Positions 8,645 to 18,038 are shown, counted from the stretch's first letter. The stretch is DNA of 64,000 nt from CAYPTY01 sp964413935 (GCA_964413935.1 CAYPTY010000014.1:1-64000), one strand, 5' to 3'. Numbers and translations: made by a program. The notes: generated from the letters alone by a model not told the origin.

Positions 8645-10555
8645 TTATTTCAATTCAAAAACGGAAGTGCTTTTGGCCTCCACTTCAAAATCCTCCCTTA
8701 CCGATAGCTGATCACCACTCAGTATGTGTACAGCGGTAGTGAAATCATCCAGTATTTCGGCAAAGCGGTCCCGATTCAGTTTTTTCGAATCCGGGTTATT
8801 GTTCATTACCACCATCACCGTCTGCTCTTCATGTACCCTGAAGTAAACATATACATCATCCTCGGGAATGAAGTGTACCATTTTGCCTTCATGGACGGCT
8901 ACAGCGGACTTCCTCCAGTTGGTGATTGCCGAAACAAAGTCCAGGATTTCATTTTCCTTATTGCTACGGCCTTCTTCCGTGAACACGGATCGGTTATCCC
9001 CGGGGAAGCCGCCGGGCATGGTTTGTCTCCAGCCTTCATCATCCCCGCCCCGGTTTTCATGTTTCATCATCAGCTCGGTGCCATAATACACCTGCGGGAT
9101 TCCGCGGGTGGTCATCAGAAAAGCGTACAGCATCCTGAAGTGAGCTTCGTTTTTCCCAACTGTTTCGTAAATGCGTCCCATATCATGGTTGTCCAGAAAA
9201 ATCACGTTCTGGTAGGGATCCGCATAACCCATGTCCTGGGCAAACACATAGTACAGCTTGCGCAGGCCTTCCATCCAGCCGAAATCCTCATTCATGGCTG
9301 CCCTTGCGGCATTGGCAAACGGAAAATCGGTGACACTGGGCAAATGGGAATTATAGCCATCATCTACCCCCTCCGGATCGTACTGCCACCAGGCTTCAAT
9401 TGGCGCTTTATTCACCCAAACTTCGCCCACAATATTGAATTCGGGATATGCTTCCAGTACTTCTTCAGCCCATCGGGCCATATACACTTTATCCGGGTAC
9501 ACATAGGTATCCATGCGGATGCCATCCACCCCGCTGTATTCAATCCACCAGAGGGTATTCTGAATCAGGTAATCGGCCAGCAGAGGGTTTTTGTTGTTCA
9601 GATCCGGCATGCGGCGATTGAACCAGCCTCTAGTGAGCCTGTTCAGGTCATATTCCGAGGCATAGGGGTCAGAGGGAACCGACCCGCGAAAGGAGGTCAT
9701 CCCTTCCTCATCCCAGCTGGAAATCCAGTCGGCGGTGGGCAGGTCGTTCATCCACCAGTGCTGGTCTCCCACGTGATTATGAATCATATCCATAATCACT
9801 TTCATGTCCTTTTCATGGGCTGCATCGATCAGGGCCTTGTATTCCTCGTTGCTGCCGTAGCGCCGGTCCACCTTATACATATCGGTGGCTGCATACCCGT
9901 GATAGGCCCCGTAATCAGCCGTCATATCATTTTCGAAAAGGGGCGTAAACCATACGGATGTCATGCCGATGTCTTTGATGTAATCCAGATGCTGAACGAT
10001 GCCGGCAATATCCCCGCCCTGCCTGCGCTCGGGATTGCTGCGGTCAGCCGCCTCCAGCATTCCTTCGATGGTATCGTTATCCGGATTGCCATTGGCGAAA
10101 CGATCCGGCATCAGCAGATAAATTACGTCGGAAGGATCGAATCCCTGATTCTTGCCCGCTCTGCTTTCCCGCTCTTTTATTTCGAAAGGTACCTGAATGT
10201 TTAGCCCGTCATTGCTCAGATTGATAGTAAAACTTCCAGCTTTCACATCATCATCAAGTTCCACGTACAGAAACAGATAATTGGGGGAGTCAACAGTGAT
10301 CTGTTCTTCAATTTCCACACCCGGATAATCGATAGAGGCCTTCATTTCCCCGAAATTATCCCCGTAGAGCAGAATCTGAATTTCATCCACCGGCATGTCG
10401 GTCCACCAGAACTCCGGTTCCACTTTCTGTTTAACCGGCTGGGCTTTGAATACCGGTTCATCCGGCTTCATCAGTTCGGAGACCTGCGGTTCCGATTGTT
10501 CACAGGCTGTAACCAGCAGCATGCCAGCCACAAAAAGAGCTAAGATTGATTTCAT
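8645..10555 (-). CDS. GH13 alpha-amylase-family lipoprotein (neopullulanase/cyclomaltodextrinase-like)
   Basis: A 636-aa lipoprotein with lipobox LVTAC (Cys at about 18). An N-terminal immunoglobulin-like domain (about 40-125) precedes the GH13 TIM barrel starting near DVIYLLMPDRFANG (about 143). The catalytic triad is visible: nucleophile D349 (GIRMDTY), acid/base E378 (VGEVW) and transition-state stabiliser D458 (LDNHD). Region I DMIHNHVGD is also present. The architecture matches surface SusA-like neopullulanases that cleave maltodextrins or pullulan. No susC/susD neighbours are present. It is followed 7 bases later by ppk2. Confidence 0.92.
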   Translation of the reverse strand: MKSILALFVAGMLLVTACEQSEPQVSELMKPDEPVFKAQPVKQKVEPEFWWTDMPVDEIQILLYGDNFGEMKASIDYPGVEIEEQITVDSPNYLFLYVELDDDVKAGSFTINLSNDGLNIQVPFEIKERESRAGKNQGFDPSDVIYLLMPDRFANGNPDNDTIEGMLEAADRSNPERRQGGDIAGIVQHLDYIKDIGMTSVWFTPLFENDMTADYGAYHGYAATDMYKVDRRYGSNEEYKALIDAAHEKDMKVIMDMIHNHVGDQHWWMNDLPTADWISSWDEEGMTSFRGSVPSDPYASEYDLNRLTRGWFNRRMPDLNNKNPLLADYLIQNTLWWIEYSGVDGIRMDTYVYPDKVYMARWAEEVLEAYPEFNIVGEVWVNKAPIEAWWQYDPEGVDDGYNSHLPSVTDFPFANAARAAMNEDFGWMEGLRKLYYVFAQDMGYADPYQNVIFLDNHDMGRIYETVGKNEAHFRMLYAFLMTTRGIPQVYYGTELMMKHENRGGDDEGWRQTMPGGFPGDNRSVFTEEGRSNKENEILDFVSAITNWRKSAVAVHEGKMVHFIPEDDVYVYFRVHEEQTVMVVMNNNPDSKKLNRDRFAEILDDFTTAVHILSGDQLSVREDFEVEAKSTSVFELK

Positions 10556-10621
10556 AAAATAGTTTTTACTTCCCGATCTCAGGAACTTCGGCTAATTCAG
10601 TTTAAGACGCAAAGAAAGGGA

Positions 10622-11557
10622 TTAAAACAGGGGAAAAACCTGCAAGCGACGGGCCACCCGAAATCCCCGCTCCTCTACCCGTTTTTTCTTTTCCCCGTCA
10701 AGAATGAGCGGATTGCTGTGATTAAAGTGAATAAAAATCACTTTGGCCCGGTCTTCCAGGGCCAGAGGCTCAAACAGCTCCATACTTTCCACCACAAAAG
10801 GATGGGGAATCTCACTCATATTCCGGTTGGGCAATTCATCCCCATCAAAAAAAGTAGCATCCAGAAAAGCATAATCCACTTCTTTGATCCATTCGCGAAT
10901 ATCTTCTTCCCAGCGCTGCCATTTATCGATATCCGGAATGAAGAGGGCTGTTTTTTCACCTTGAATCAGAAAGGCGGCCGTCTCGGAAAACTCATCCCGG
11001 TGCGGTACGGGGATGGCTGCTACCCTCAGCCGGCTGTTCAGTTCCACCACAGAATCGGACTGTATTTTTTGCAGGCTGATGTTTCCAATATTTACGAGTT
11101 GTGACCAGGGTCCGTTCGTCTGCAGGTATTGCTGCATGCGGGGCAGGCCGAAAACCGGCACCGAATCGGCATTCATCGCCTCGCGGCCGAGGTGCATCAG
11201 TCCGGTATAGTGGCCCATGTGGGCATGCGTCAGAAAGATTCCGTCCGGTTGACCGTTTACATCCTCCAGCTGAGTGTTCAGCAGATGCAGCTGCTCCTTG
11301 AAATCCGGTGTGGCTTCGAACATCCAGCGCTGCCCGGATACCGGGTCAATCAGTCCCAGGCTTACCGTATAACGAGCCTCTTCTTTACCGGTCCAGTAAT
11401 CCATGCAGTTGGGTTTTACACAACCCGCCTGAGGATAGCCGGCATCCTGTGCAATGCCCAGAACAACCAGATAGGGATTTTCGGGTTTTTCTGCTTCCGG
11501 TTGCTCACAGGCTGCGGCAAAAAGCAAAAGCATAAGCAGCGGAAAGAGTGTTCTCAT
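10622..11557 (-). CDS. PqqB-like metallo-beta-lactamase-fold lipoprotein
   Basis: A 311-aa lipoprotein (lipobox AAAC, Cys17) with an MBL fold resembling PqqB. It keeps a Cys pair (C46, C51) comparable to the structural metal site of that family. The canonical HxHxDH motif reads HAHMGH (111-116), so the Asp that normally binds the second metal is Gly. There is no pqqA/C/D/E cluster nearby, so a role in PQQ synthesis is unlikely. The start codon overlaps the GNAT stop (ATGA), making it the third gene of a coupled M20-GNAT-MBL unit. Activity and substrate are uncertain. Confidence 0.8.
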   Translation of the reverse strand: MRTLFPLLMLLLFAAACEQPEAEKPENPYLVVLGIAQDAGYPQAGCVKPNCMDYWTGKEEARYTVSLGLIDPVSGQRWMFEATPDFKEQLHLLNTQLEDVNGQPDGIFLTHAHMGHYTGLMHLGREAMNADSVPVFGLPRMQQYLQTNGPWSQLVNIGNISLQKIQSDSVVELNSRLRVAAIPVPHRDEFSETAAFLIQGEKTALFIPDIDKWQRWEEDIREWIKEVDYAFLDATFFDGDELPNRNMSEIPHPFVVESMELFEPLALEDRAKVIFIHFNHSNPLILDGEKKKRVEERGFRVARRLQVFPLF

Positions 11558-12018
11558 AGCTTTTTGATCATCCTGAAATTTTTCAGCATCTCATCTCCAG
11601 CCTGCACCAGCTCTTCGCTTACAACCTGATAACCCATCACCAGAAAAACACTTTTTGCTGTTATGCTCACATCTGACTCAATCTGTTCACAGGCAAAGCT
11701 TTTAGCGGCCGTTTCGATTTGTGAGAGCAGCCGGGTGGCAATGCCCTTGCCTTTATAATCGGGATGAACAAATAACAGGTCCAGATAGCCGCTTTTGGTG
11801 ATGGATGAAAATCCGGCTAAAACGCCATCTGTCTCGCAGAGCAGGAAGTGTTGCTCATTGATACGATCAATCCATTTCTTTTGGTCCGACTTACTGCTCC
11901 ACGCCTCAATCTGTTCCGTGCTGTAATCTATGATGGCTATACCCTGGATGCTTTCCCGGAATACATGCAGAATGTTTTCAAGGTCATCAGGTTCTGCTTG
12001 CCGGATATGGACTTCCAT
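11554..12018 (-). CDS. GNAT-family N-acetyltransferase
   Basis: A 154-aa single-domain GNAT protein. The acetyl-CoA pyrophosphate loop appears as HPDYKGKGIATRLL (about residues 86-99), preceded by the beta-strand segment YLDLLFV. GNAT enzymes acetylate amines of small molecules or proteins; the substrate cannot be read from sequence. Its ATG overlaps the M20 stop (TGATG) and its stop overlaps the next ATG (ATGA), so it is tightly coupled between a secreted amidohydrolase and an MBL-fold lipoprotein. It has no export signal, unlike its two neighbours. Confidence 0.88.
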   Translation of the reverse strand: MEVHIRQAEPDDLENILHVFRESIQGIAIIDYSTEQIEAWSSKSDQKKWIDRINEQHFLLCETDGVLAGFSSITKSGYLDLLFVHPDYKGKGIATRLLSQIETAAKSFACEQIESDVSITAKSVFLVMGYQVVSEELVQAGDEMLKNFRMIKKL

Positions 12019-13322
12019 CAGCGGCCTGCACTCTGACCCATATAATCAAAAACCAGATTCGCCATGGCTCTTACCCCAAGCCTCATTCCGCTTTCATCCA
12101 CATAAAAATCAGGCGTGTGATGACCGTTTGGAGTGCTCCCTTTGGGTAGGCCGCCAATGAAGAAATAAACTCCCGGTACTTCTTCCTGAAAGAATGAAAA
12201 ATCTTCAGCTCCGGTGGTAGCATTGATGTATATCGAATTTTCGGCTCCGGCCACCCTTTCAAATGTGGGCGCCATCATTTCGGTGAGTTCAGGGTCGTTA
12301 TAGGTGATGGGCACGCCATAATTAATCATAAACTCGGCTTCAGCACCATTGGCTTCAGCGGTTGCATTAACGATGGTTTCCATGCGTTCAAAAATCTGTT
12401 TCTGCATGTCAACATCCAGGGCGCGAATGGTTCCTTCCATGCGCACCGCTTCCGGAATGATGTTATTTCTAACCCCGCCTTCAATCAGCCCAACCGTAAC
12501 TACTGCCGCCTGATTGGTGAGCTCCATATTACGGCTTACTATGGTCTGCAGATTGTTGATGATCTGCGCCGAGGTTACGATGGGATCCACTCCCCGCCAG
12601 GGCTGGGAACCGTGCGCTTGTTTTCCTTTCACCAGAATCTCGTAGCTTGATGCACTGGCCATGATGCCTTCAGCGCGGTAACCAATTTGTCCTACCGGAA
12701 TGTAGTCCGCAATGTGCAGCCCGAATATAGCTTCCACATCCGGATTTTTAAGTACGCCTTCTCTGACCATCATACCGGCACCGCCATCTTCTCCTTTGGG
12801 TGGACCTTCCTCAGCCGGCTGGAAAATAAACTTCACGCTTCCGCTCAGCTCGTCTTTCATATCCGTAAGAATCTCAGCAACTCCCATCAGAATAGCGATG
12901 TGGGTGTCGTGACCGCAGGCATGCATCACCGGTACTTCTTCGCCCTGATAGACCCCTTTGGCTTTGGATGCGAAAGGAACATCGGTTCGTTCAAGCACAG
13001 GCAGTCCATCCATATCGGCACGCAGAGCCACTACCGGGCCCGGTTTTCCGCCTTTGAGCAAGCCAACCACGCCTGTAACCGCTACTTCCGTTTGCACTTC
13101 CATACCCAGTGAGCGAAGGTGTTCCGCTACTTTTTCAGCGGTATTGAATTCCCTGTTTGAAAGCTCGGGGTTCTCATGAAAATATCTTCTCCATTCAATA
13201 ACCCTGTTTTCGATGGCATCCGCTTTTTCATCAATCATGGCGCGAATATCGCTGGTTTGTGCACTTAATTCGGTGCTGAATAAAACAGCTCCGACAAGAG
13301 CAAGCAGACTTAGTTTTTTCAT
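12018..13322 (-). CDS. Exported M20-family amidohydrolase (N-acyl-amino-acid hydrolase type)
   Basis: A 434-aa protein with a signal peptide (1-21, ELSAQ). M20 motifs are complete: RADMDG at 101-106, CGHDTH at 136-141, catalytic PAEEGP at about 169-174, HIAD near 203, and TGAEDF near the C-terminus. The lid domain is present in the middle. This subfamily (hippurate/IAA-amino-acid/N-acetyl-amino-acid hydrolases) removes acyl groups from amino acids with a di-metal centre. The signal peptide implies periplasmic action. It leads a coupled operon with the GNAT and PqqB-like genes, and the upstream region follows the microprotein terminator. Confidence 0.92.
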   Translation of the reverse strand: MKKLSLLALVGAVLFSTELSAQTSDIRAMIDEKADAIENRVIEWRRYFHENPELSNREFNTAEKVAEHLRSLGMEVQTEVAVTGVVGLLKGGKPGPVVALRADMDGLPVLERTDVPFASKAKGVYQGEEVPVMHACGHDTHIAILMGVAEILTDMKDELSGSVKFIFQPAEEGPPKGEDGGAGMMVREGVLKNPDVEAIFGLHIADYIPVGQIGYRAEGIMASASSYEILVKGKQAHGSQPWRGVDPIVTSAQIINNLQTIVSRNMELTNQAAVVTVGLIEGGVRNNIIPEAVRMEGTIRALDVDMQKQIFERMETIVNATAEANGAEAEFMINYGVPITYNDPELTEMMAPTFERVAGAENSIYINATTGAEDFSFFQEEVPGVYFFIGGLPKGSTPNGHHTPDFYVDESGMRLGVRAMANLVFDYMGQSAGR

Positions 13323-13383
13323 GTTTTGTACGTAGTTGATTTAAGGATTCGCCAAATAAGCACAATAAAACCTGAGTAGCAAC

Positions 13384-13411
13384 AAAAAAGCCATGTCGCA
13401 GTGACATGGCT
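13384..13411 (-). terminator. Intrinsic terminator of the microprotein gene
   Basis: On the minus strand AGCCATGTC and GACATGGCT form a perfect 9-bp stem with a 5-base loop (arms 13389-13397 and 13403-13411), followed directly by a run of T residues (13384-13389). It lies 9 bases after the stop codon of the 41-codon reading frame and upstream of the M20 gene start. Confidence 0.85.
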
Positions 13412-13420
13412 ACCGAAAAT

Positions 13421-13546
13421 TTATCCACCTCCGCCGGGATCGTTCCCGCCGCTGTTACCACTTCCCTGTCCGGGTGGTGGATCTTCCTGTCCTGGCGGAT
13501 CATCGTTTGCTAACTTATTCAGTTTCATTCCTTTGATGTACATCAT
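13421..13546 (-). CDS. Putative 41-aa Pro/Gly-rich microprotein
   Basis: Reading the minus strand from ATG at 13546 gives 41 codons to TAA at 13421. The N-terminus is short and basic (MMYIKGMKLNKLAND). The rest is made only of Asp, Pro, Gly, Gln, Glu, Ser and Asn, with PPGQ repeated as PPGQED and PPPGQGSG and a poly-Gly end. GAGGT lies 7 bases before the start, and a perfect intrinsic terminator follows 9 bases after the stop, so a short transcript is likely. The gene diverges from the TPR-CHAT gene. The KLNKL leader-like segment plus a low-complexity tail recalls precursor peptides, but no modification enzyme is adjacent. Function unknown. Confidence 0.55.
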   Translation of the reverse strand: MMYIKGMKLNKLANDDPPGQEDPPPGQGSGNSGGNDPGGGG

Positions 13547-13614
13547 ATTGACCTCACAACTTGGAGTTTTTGGTTCTTTTTAAGGAAGCACTTATCATCA
13601 AGCAAATCAATATC

Positions 13615-16398
13615 ATGATGATGATTTCCTGCCGCTTTTCTGCTTTCTTAATACTTCCGGTCATTTGTCTGCTTCTTTTTTCCCAAACCAACTTGCAGGC
13701 ACAGACCGCTTCGGATTCCCAGCTTGAAAAAGCCCGGTTGCTGATGATGTCTCATCCTGATTCAGCCCTGACATTGATCCGTTTAATTGAATCTCAGAAC
13801 ATGCCGGATGATCCTGATGCCCTGTCAAAATTATTCAGCATAAAAGGCTGGGCAAGTCGCCGTGCCGGGAACTGGCAGGATGCAGCCTTGTATCTGGAAA
13901 AAGCACTTGAATACGCTGAACAAGAAAATAATATGGAGAGGCTTTGCGAGATTTATTCCTGCCTTTCCTATGTGACCATTTATACCATCAGTGCCGAAAA
14001 GGGACTGAACCTATCTAAAAAGTACCTGAGCCTGGCACATAGCCTGAACGACTCATCCTGGATTGCTGATGCCAACGATATGATCAGTCAGGCTTACCGT
14101 CAGCTTGGCGACTACCAAAGCGGGGAGCCATACGTCAGAGAGTTACTTAACATCCGACTGCAACAAGACAGTATGGATCGAAGGGCCAGTGCTCATAACC
14201 TGATGGCCATCTATCTTTCAGAAACCGGCGATTTCACTTCCGCCATTTACCATTTTAACCGGGCCATACAAATTGCAAAGGAAAATGGGCTTACAGACCG
14301 GTTATATAGTCCAATGGCAGAACTGGCCTGGCTCTATCATAACTCCAATGAATACGATAAAGCGCTGGAATATGCATCACAGGTTTATGATCTGGCATTC
14401 ACAAATAATAACCGGGAGTGGATGCTGGGCTCTGTAAATATTCTGAGCTTAACGTATCGGAAATCAGGCAATCCAAAGGAGGGCATTAAGTGGCTAGACC
14501 GATCACTGGAATTACTGCAGATGTACAACCGTCCGGAAGCTGAGTTCATTGTGTATCGCGACTTCGGTTTTCTCTACAAGGAAACGGGCGAGCCCAGGAA
14601 AGCTGAACAAAGTTTTCAGAAAGCACTGCAGATAGCGAAAGACAACCCGGATATTTATCAGGGTTATCTGCTCAACGAATATTCACTGCTTAAACAAGGC
14701 CTCGGCGAACAGGAAGCAGCCCTGCGGCTGGTTAAACAATCCTATGCCGAATCCCGGAACACAAATATTGACCGGGAATTTGAAAGCCTGACCACCCTCA
14801 GCCAGATCTATTACGAACAAGGATCTGACTCGGCTTTTTACTATGCCGATGAAGCCATTAAAGTGTTTGATGCTGCGATCAAAAACGAAAGCAGTAACAT
14901 TACAGCATTGCGCTTAAGCGGACTTTCTGGTTTTCAGAATAAGGTAGCCCTATGGAACTGGGAAAAGCGCAAAGATATCGAAGCCGCCTTCATCCTTTCA
15001 GAACAGGCAAAGGCCCGAAAACTCAGCCAGGACCTGCAGAAAAGAAAACTGAAACGGTTACAGCAGGAGGAACCAGAGCTTGTTAACCGCAGAAAAGACT
15101 TGATACGGGAATTGAATTTAAAATATGCTGAACAGGCTGCCACATCTTCAGCAGACTCGCTGAAGAAGGTTATCAATCAACTTGAACTCGCCAAAGAAGC
15201 TCTGGATGCAGAAATGGCAAGCTCATATGAAGGTGAACTCAACATTCCTGAGCCTTACACCCTTAAAGAAGTTCAGACCATGCTTGATGACCAAAGCATG
15301 ATTATAGAATTCACCCTTTCTGAAACCGGATTACTTACCTTCATGATTCAGAAAGGAACCGTTCAGGTTCACAGCCCTTTGGAACGTGCATTAAATATAG
15401 AAGGGCATCTTCGCAAGCTGGTAACTCAATACCGGGAGCAAATCCGATCTAAGGCTCCGAAGGAAGAACTGGAAATTAGCTCATCCGAAATACTTTCACT
15501 GCTTCTTCCTGATTCATTCTTCGCTGAGCAGACTCCGGAAAACCTGATCATTATACCGGATGCCTCTCTGCATTATCTGCCTTTTGGTGCGCTGATTCAT
15601 GAGGGAAAGTACCTGATCGAGGACTACTGTATTAAAATGCTTCCTTCTGTAAATACCCTGCCCCTGATAAGGGAACCCGGCAGAATCTTTAGAAATACCT
15701 TTTTTGGCTTTGCCAATTCTGACTTTTCCTTTGCTGAAAACACCCAATCACGCCGTTCTGAAGCTCTTAGTCCATTGCCTTTCGCCAGAATCGAAGTAGA
15801 GGACATAAGTGACACATTTACATTCGCCTATGTTTCAGACAGGTCGGTATATAAGGAAAGTGATCTGTCACGCAGGCTTGGAAACTATAAATTTGTTCAT
15901 TTCGCCACCCATGGTATTATCAATGAAGCATCCCCGGACTTTTCAAAGCTCATTCTGAATAACAAGCTTCTCGACAATGAAGGCTTTTCTGATGGCCACT
16001 TAACGGCCGCAGAAATTTCAGCCCTCGACCTTAATGCCGATCTGGTAGTGCTCAGTGCCTGCGATACCGGAATGGGGAAAATTATCCGTGGAGAAGGGGT
16101 TCTTGGCTTGCAGCGTGCTTTCCTGATTGCCGGAGCCAGTTCCGTTGTCGTTAGTCTCTGGGAGGTTTTTGATCAGTCTACCGCAACCTTTATGGACTAT
16201 TATTACGAAGAGCTTTTAGAGAACTATAGCATTCAAATGAGTTTCAAAAACCGGCTGCTGGCCTATTTTGATGCTTATGAAGAACCGCTCATTGATTACA
16301 AAGCCAAATCAATGAGGGATGCCAAGCTGGATATGCTTCAGCATCCCTATTACAGTCACCCGGCTTACTGGGCCGCCTTTGTGTATACCGGCCGCTAA
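13615..16398 (+). CDS. Exported TPR-CHAT protein (caspase-HetF-associated protease domain)
   Basis: A 927-aa protein if started at the first ATG of the ATG-ATG pair at 13615-13620; the frame is open back to a TTG at 13561. A signal peptide (hydrophobic stretch, QAQ) is followed by about ten TPR-type helical repeats (roughly 40-420). A coiled-coil region follows (about 450-545), then a C-terminal CHAT domain. The caspase-like dyad is visible: His766 in FATHG and Cys816 in LSACDTG, followed by GEGVLGLQRAF. CHAT proteases cleave protein partners, often recruited through TPRs. The signal peptide argues for a periplasmic or membrane role rather than cytoplasmic defence. The end overlaps the convergent M28 gene by 4 bases. 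Confidence 0.88.
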   Translation: MMMISCRFSAFLILPVICLLLFSQTNLQAQTASDSQLEKARLLMMSHPDSALTLIRLIESQNMPDDPDALSKLFSIKGWASRRAGNWQDAALYLEKALEYAEQENNMERLCEIYSCLSYVTIYTISAEKGLNLSKKYLSLAHSLNDSSWIADANDMISQAYRQLGDYQSGEPYVRELLNIRLQQDSMDRRASAHNLMAIYLSETGDFTSAIYHFNRAIQIAKENGLTDRLYSPMAELAWLYHNSNEYDKALEYASQVYDLAFTNNNREWMLGSVNILSLTYRKSGNPKEGIKWLDRSLELLQMYNRPEAEFIVYRDFGFLYKETGEPRKAEQSFQKALQIAKDNPDIYQGYLLNEYSLLKQGLGEQEAALRLVKQSYAESRNTNIDREFESLTTLSQIYYEQGSDSAFYYADEAIKVFDAAIKNESSNITALRLSGLSGFQNKVALWNWEKRKDIEAAFILSEQAKARKLSQDLQKRKLKRLQQEEPELVNRRKDLIRELNLKYAEQAATSSADSLKKVINQLELAKEALDAEMASSYEGELNIPEPYTLKEVQTMLDDQSMIIEFTLSETGLLTFMIQKGTVQVHSPLERALNIEGHLRKLVTQYREQIRSKAPKEELEISSSEILSLLLPDSFFAEQTPENLIIIPDASLHYLPFGALIHEGKYLIEDYCIKMLPSVNTLPLIREPGRIFRNTFFGFANSDFSFAENTQSRRSEALSPLPFARIEVEDISDTFTFAYVSDRSVYKESDLSRRLGNYKFVHFATHGIINEASPDFSKLILNNKLLDNEGFSDGHLTAAEISALDLNADLVVLSACDTGMGKIIRGEGVLGLQRAFLIAGASSVVVSLWEVFDQSTATFMDYYYEELLENYSIQMSFKNRLLAYFDAYEEPLIDYKAKSMRDAKLDMLQHPYYSHPAYWAAFVYTGR

Positions 16399-18038
16399 CC
16401 CCTCGGCTGCTGTTTTGTTTTTTCGATGAATTCCTGGTTATCAACCACGGGTCGTTCATCACTGTTTGAAAGCATTACAGTGAGCGCATAAAGCAGCTGA
16501 GTTCTCTTCTTCAGGGCTTCAAACTCAATTTTATCCACTTCATCTGATGGTCGATGGTAATCTGGGTGAGTTCCATTGAAGAAGAAAACAAAAGGCACTC
16601 CAAGCCGCCCGAAATTCCAGTGGTCAGAACGGCGATAAAACTGATTCGGGTCGCTCAGGTCATTGTATCTCATGCTCAGTTCTATATTTACGGAACTTTC
16701 ATTCGCTGCACTTAGCAGGCTGTCGAGCCCTGACGAGATAATTTCACCTCCGATGATGTACACATAGTCACCGTTATCTTCTTTGGCATATTCATCATCA
16801 ATGCGCCCGATCATATCCACATTCACATTGGCCACGGTTTTTTCGATGGGGTAGATGGGATGATCCGAGTAATACCGAGAACCAAGTAATCCGCGTTCTT
16901 CGCCGGTCACATGCAGGATCAGTACAGATCGTTTCAGGTCTGCTCCGGCTTCTTTCGCAGCCTGCAATGCTCGTGCAGCGTGAAGTAATCCAACCGTGCC
17001 TGAACCATCATCATCGGCACCATTATAGATGGTATCACCACTGTCATCCGGATTGCCAATACCCACATGATCATAGTGAGAGCTGAGTACCACAACCTCG
17101 TCTTTCAGTTCAGGATCCGTACCTTCAATAAATGCAACCACATTGGATGAGCTAACCGTTACTTTTTCCATATCCGGATTCATATCCAGACTGATGTCCA
17201 GGTTTCTTGGCACAAAGGTCGTTTTGTTTTCCAGCAGGGCATTTCTCATCTCAATGAGTGCATCCATATTGTCCAGTCCCAGCAGGGTCATAGCCTCAGC
17301 CGGGCTAACCCGTACATAAGCCGACCCCCCGCTGCTGTTCTCATTATCTTCAGCGAGATACTTGAGTTGCAGGCCGCCTGATGGTTTACCGAAGCTGCTT
17401 TTCATATTTTCAGCATATTCATCGAAAGCAGCCTGATTATCTACATCCATTATGAGGAGTCCGCCCAGCGACCCCGCCCGTATAGCGCGTTGTGCTGCAG
17501 AAAACGAACTGTTCTCCTGATCGTAGAACATCAGCATCCACTTGCCGCTGAGCTCCGCATCAAAATGATTAATGCTGTCCGCTTCCGAATAGGAGCCGGT
17601 TCCAACAAAAACAATATCCCCGTTAAGCCGGCTGTTTCCGCCTCGCAGATTGATGTAGCCTGCAGTGCTTTCAGCGTCCTGCTTCTGGCTGCTAACCTGA
17701 TTGCCATCCGCATCGGTAAGGGTGTAGGTAATTTCATTCACCTGATTCTGCAGAAAGTCTACCGGCTGACTGTAGGTCTCATTTGCACCTACCGGAGTAA
17801 GCCCTATGGCTTCGTATTTTCTGCTCAGGTAATCATTGGCCATCTTTAATCCCTCAGAACCGGTATCCCGGCCTTGCAGTGAATCGGATGCAAGTATGCT
17901 GAGGTCCGCATATAGTCCCTCCTCAGTAATCATATCCATAAAGGTCATAGGATCAGGTTTAACTTCTTCTTTGGTTGCTGATCCGAAACAGGCTAATGTA
18001 GCCGTTGTTATGAGCAGGAGTACAATTTTAGTGTTCAT
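16395..18038 (-). CDS. M28-family zinc aminopeptidase, probable lipoprotein
   Basis: A 547-aa exported peptidase with a hydrophobic leader and Cys at about 17 (LAC, a weak lipobox). An inserted protease-associated-type domain lies around 130-260. The M28 ligand series is complete: SSHYDH, NGADDDGSG, the catalytic TGEERGLLGS, NVDMIGR and a late RSDHWNF. M28 enzymes release N-terminal amino acids with two zinc ions. The start ATG overlaps the scpA stop (TAATG), so it is the distal gene of a scpA-M28 transcript. It is a periplasmic peptidase that could recycle peptides. Confidence 0.92.
   Translation of the reverse strand: MNTKIVLLLITTATLACFGSATKEEVKPDPMTFMDMITEEGLYADLSILASDSLQGRDTGSEGLKMANDYLSRKYEAIGLTPVGANETYSQPVDFLQNQVNEITYTLTDADGNQVSSQKQDAESTAGYINLRGGNSRLNGDIVFVGTGSYSEADSINHFDAELSGKWMLMFYDQENSSFSAAQRAIRAGSLGGLLIMDVDNQAAFDEYAENMKSSFGKPSGGLQLKYLAEDNENSSGGSAYVRVSPAEAMTLLGLDNMDALIEMRNALLENKTTFVPRNLDISLDMNPDMEKVTVSSSNVVAFIEGTDPELKDEVVVLSSHYDHVGIGNPDDSGDTIYNGADDDGSGTVGLLHAARALQAAKEAGADLKRSVLILHVTGEERGLLGSRYYSDHPIYPIEKTVANVNVDMIGRIDDEYAKEDNGDYVYIIGGEIISSGLDSLLSAANESSVNIELSMRYNDLSDPNQFYRRSDHWNFGRLGVPFVFFFNGTHPDYHRPSDEVDKIEFEALKKRTQLLYALTVMLSNSDERPVVDNQEFIEKTKQQPRG

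Noticed and set aside
8726..10204. 492-codon open frame on the plus strand
   Set aside because: It lies wholly antisense to the GH13 amylase, whose catalytic motifs are intact. Its translation is His/Ile/Val-rich with no domain; a codon-bias shadow.
13421..13429. Single TTATCCACC, close to a DnaA box
   Set aside because: Isolated one-mismatch copy overlapping the stop codon of the microprotein; no cluster around it.
13231..13503. 90-codon minus-strand frame beside the M20 gene
   Set aside because: It overlaps the microprotein frame, its terminator and the start of the M20 gene in another frame; the terminator would interrupt it.
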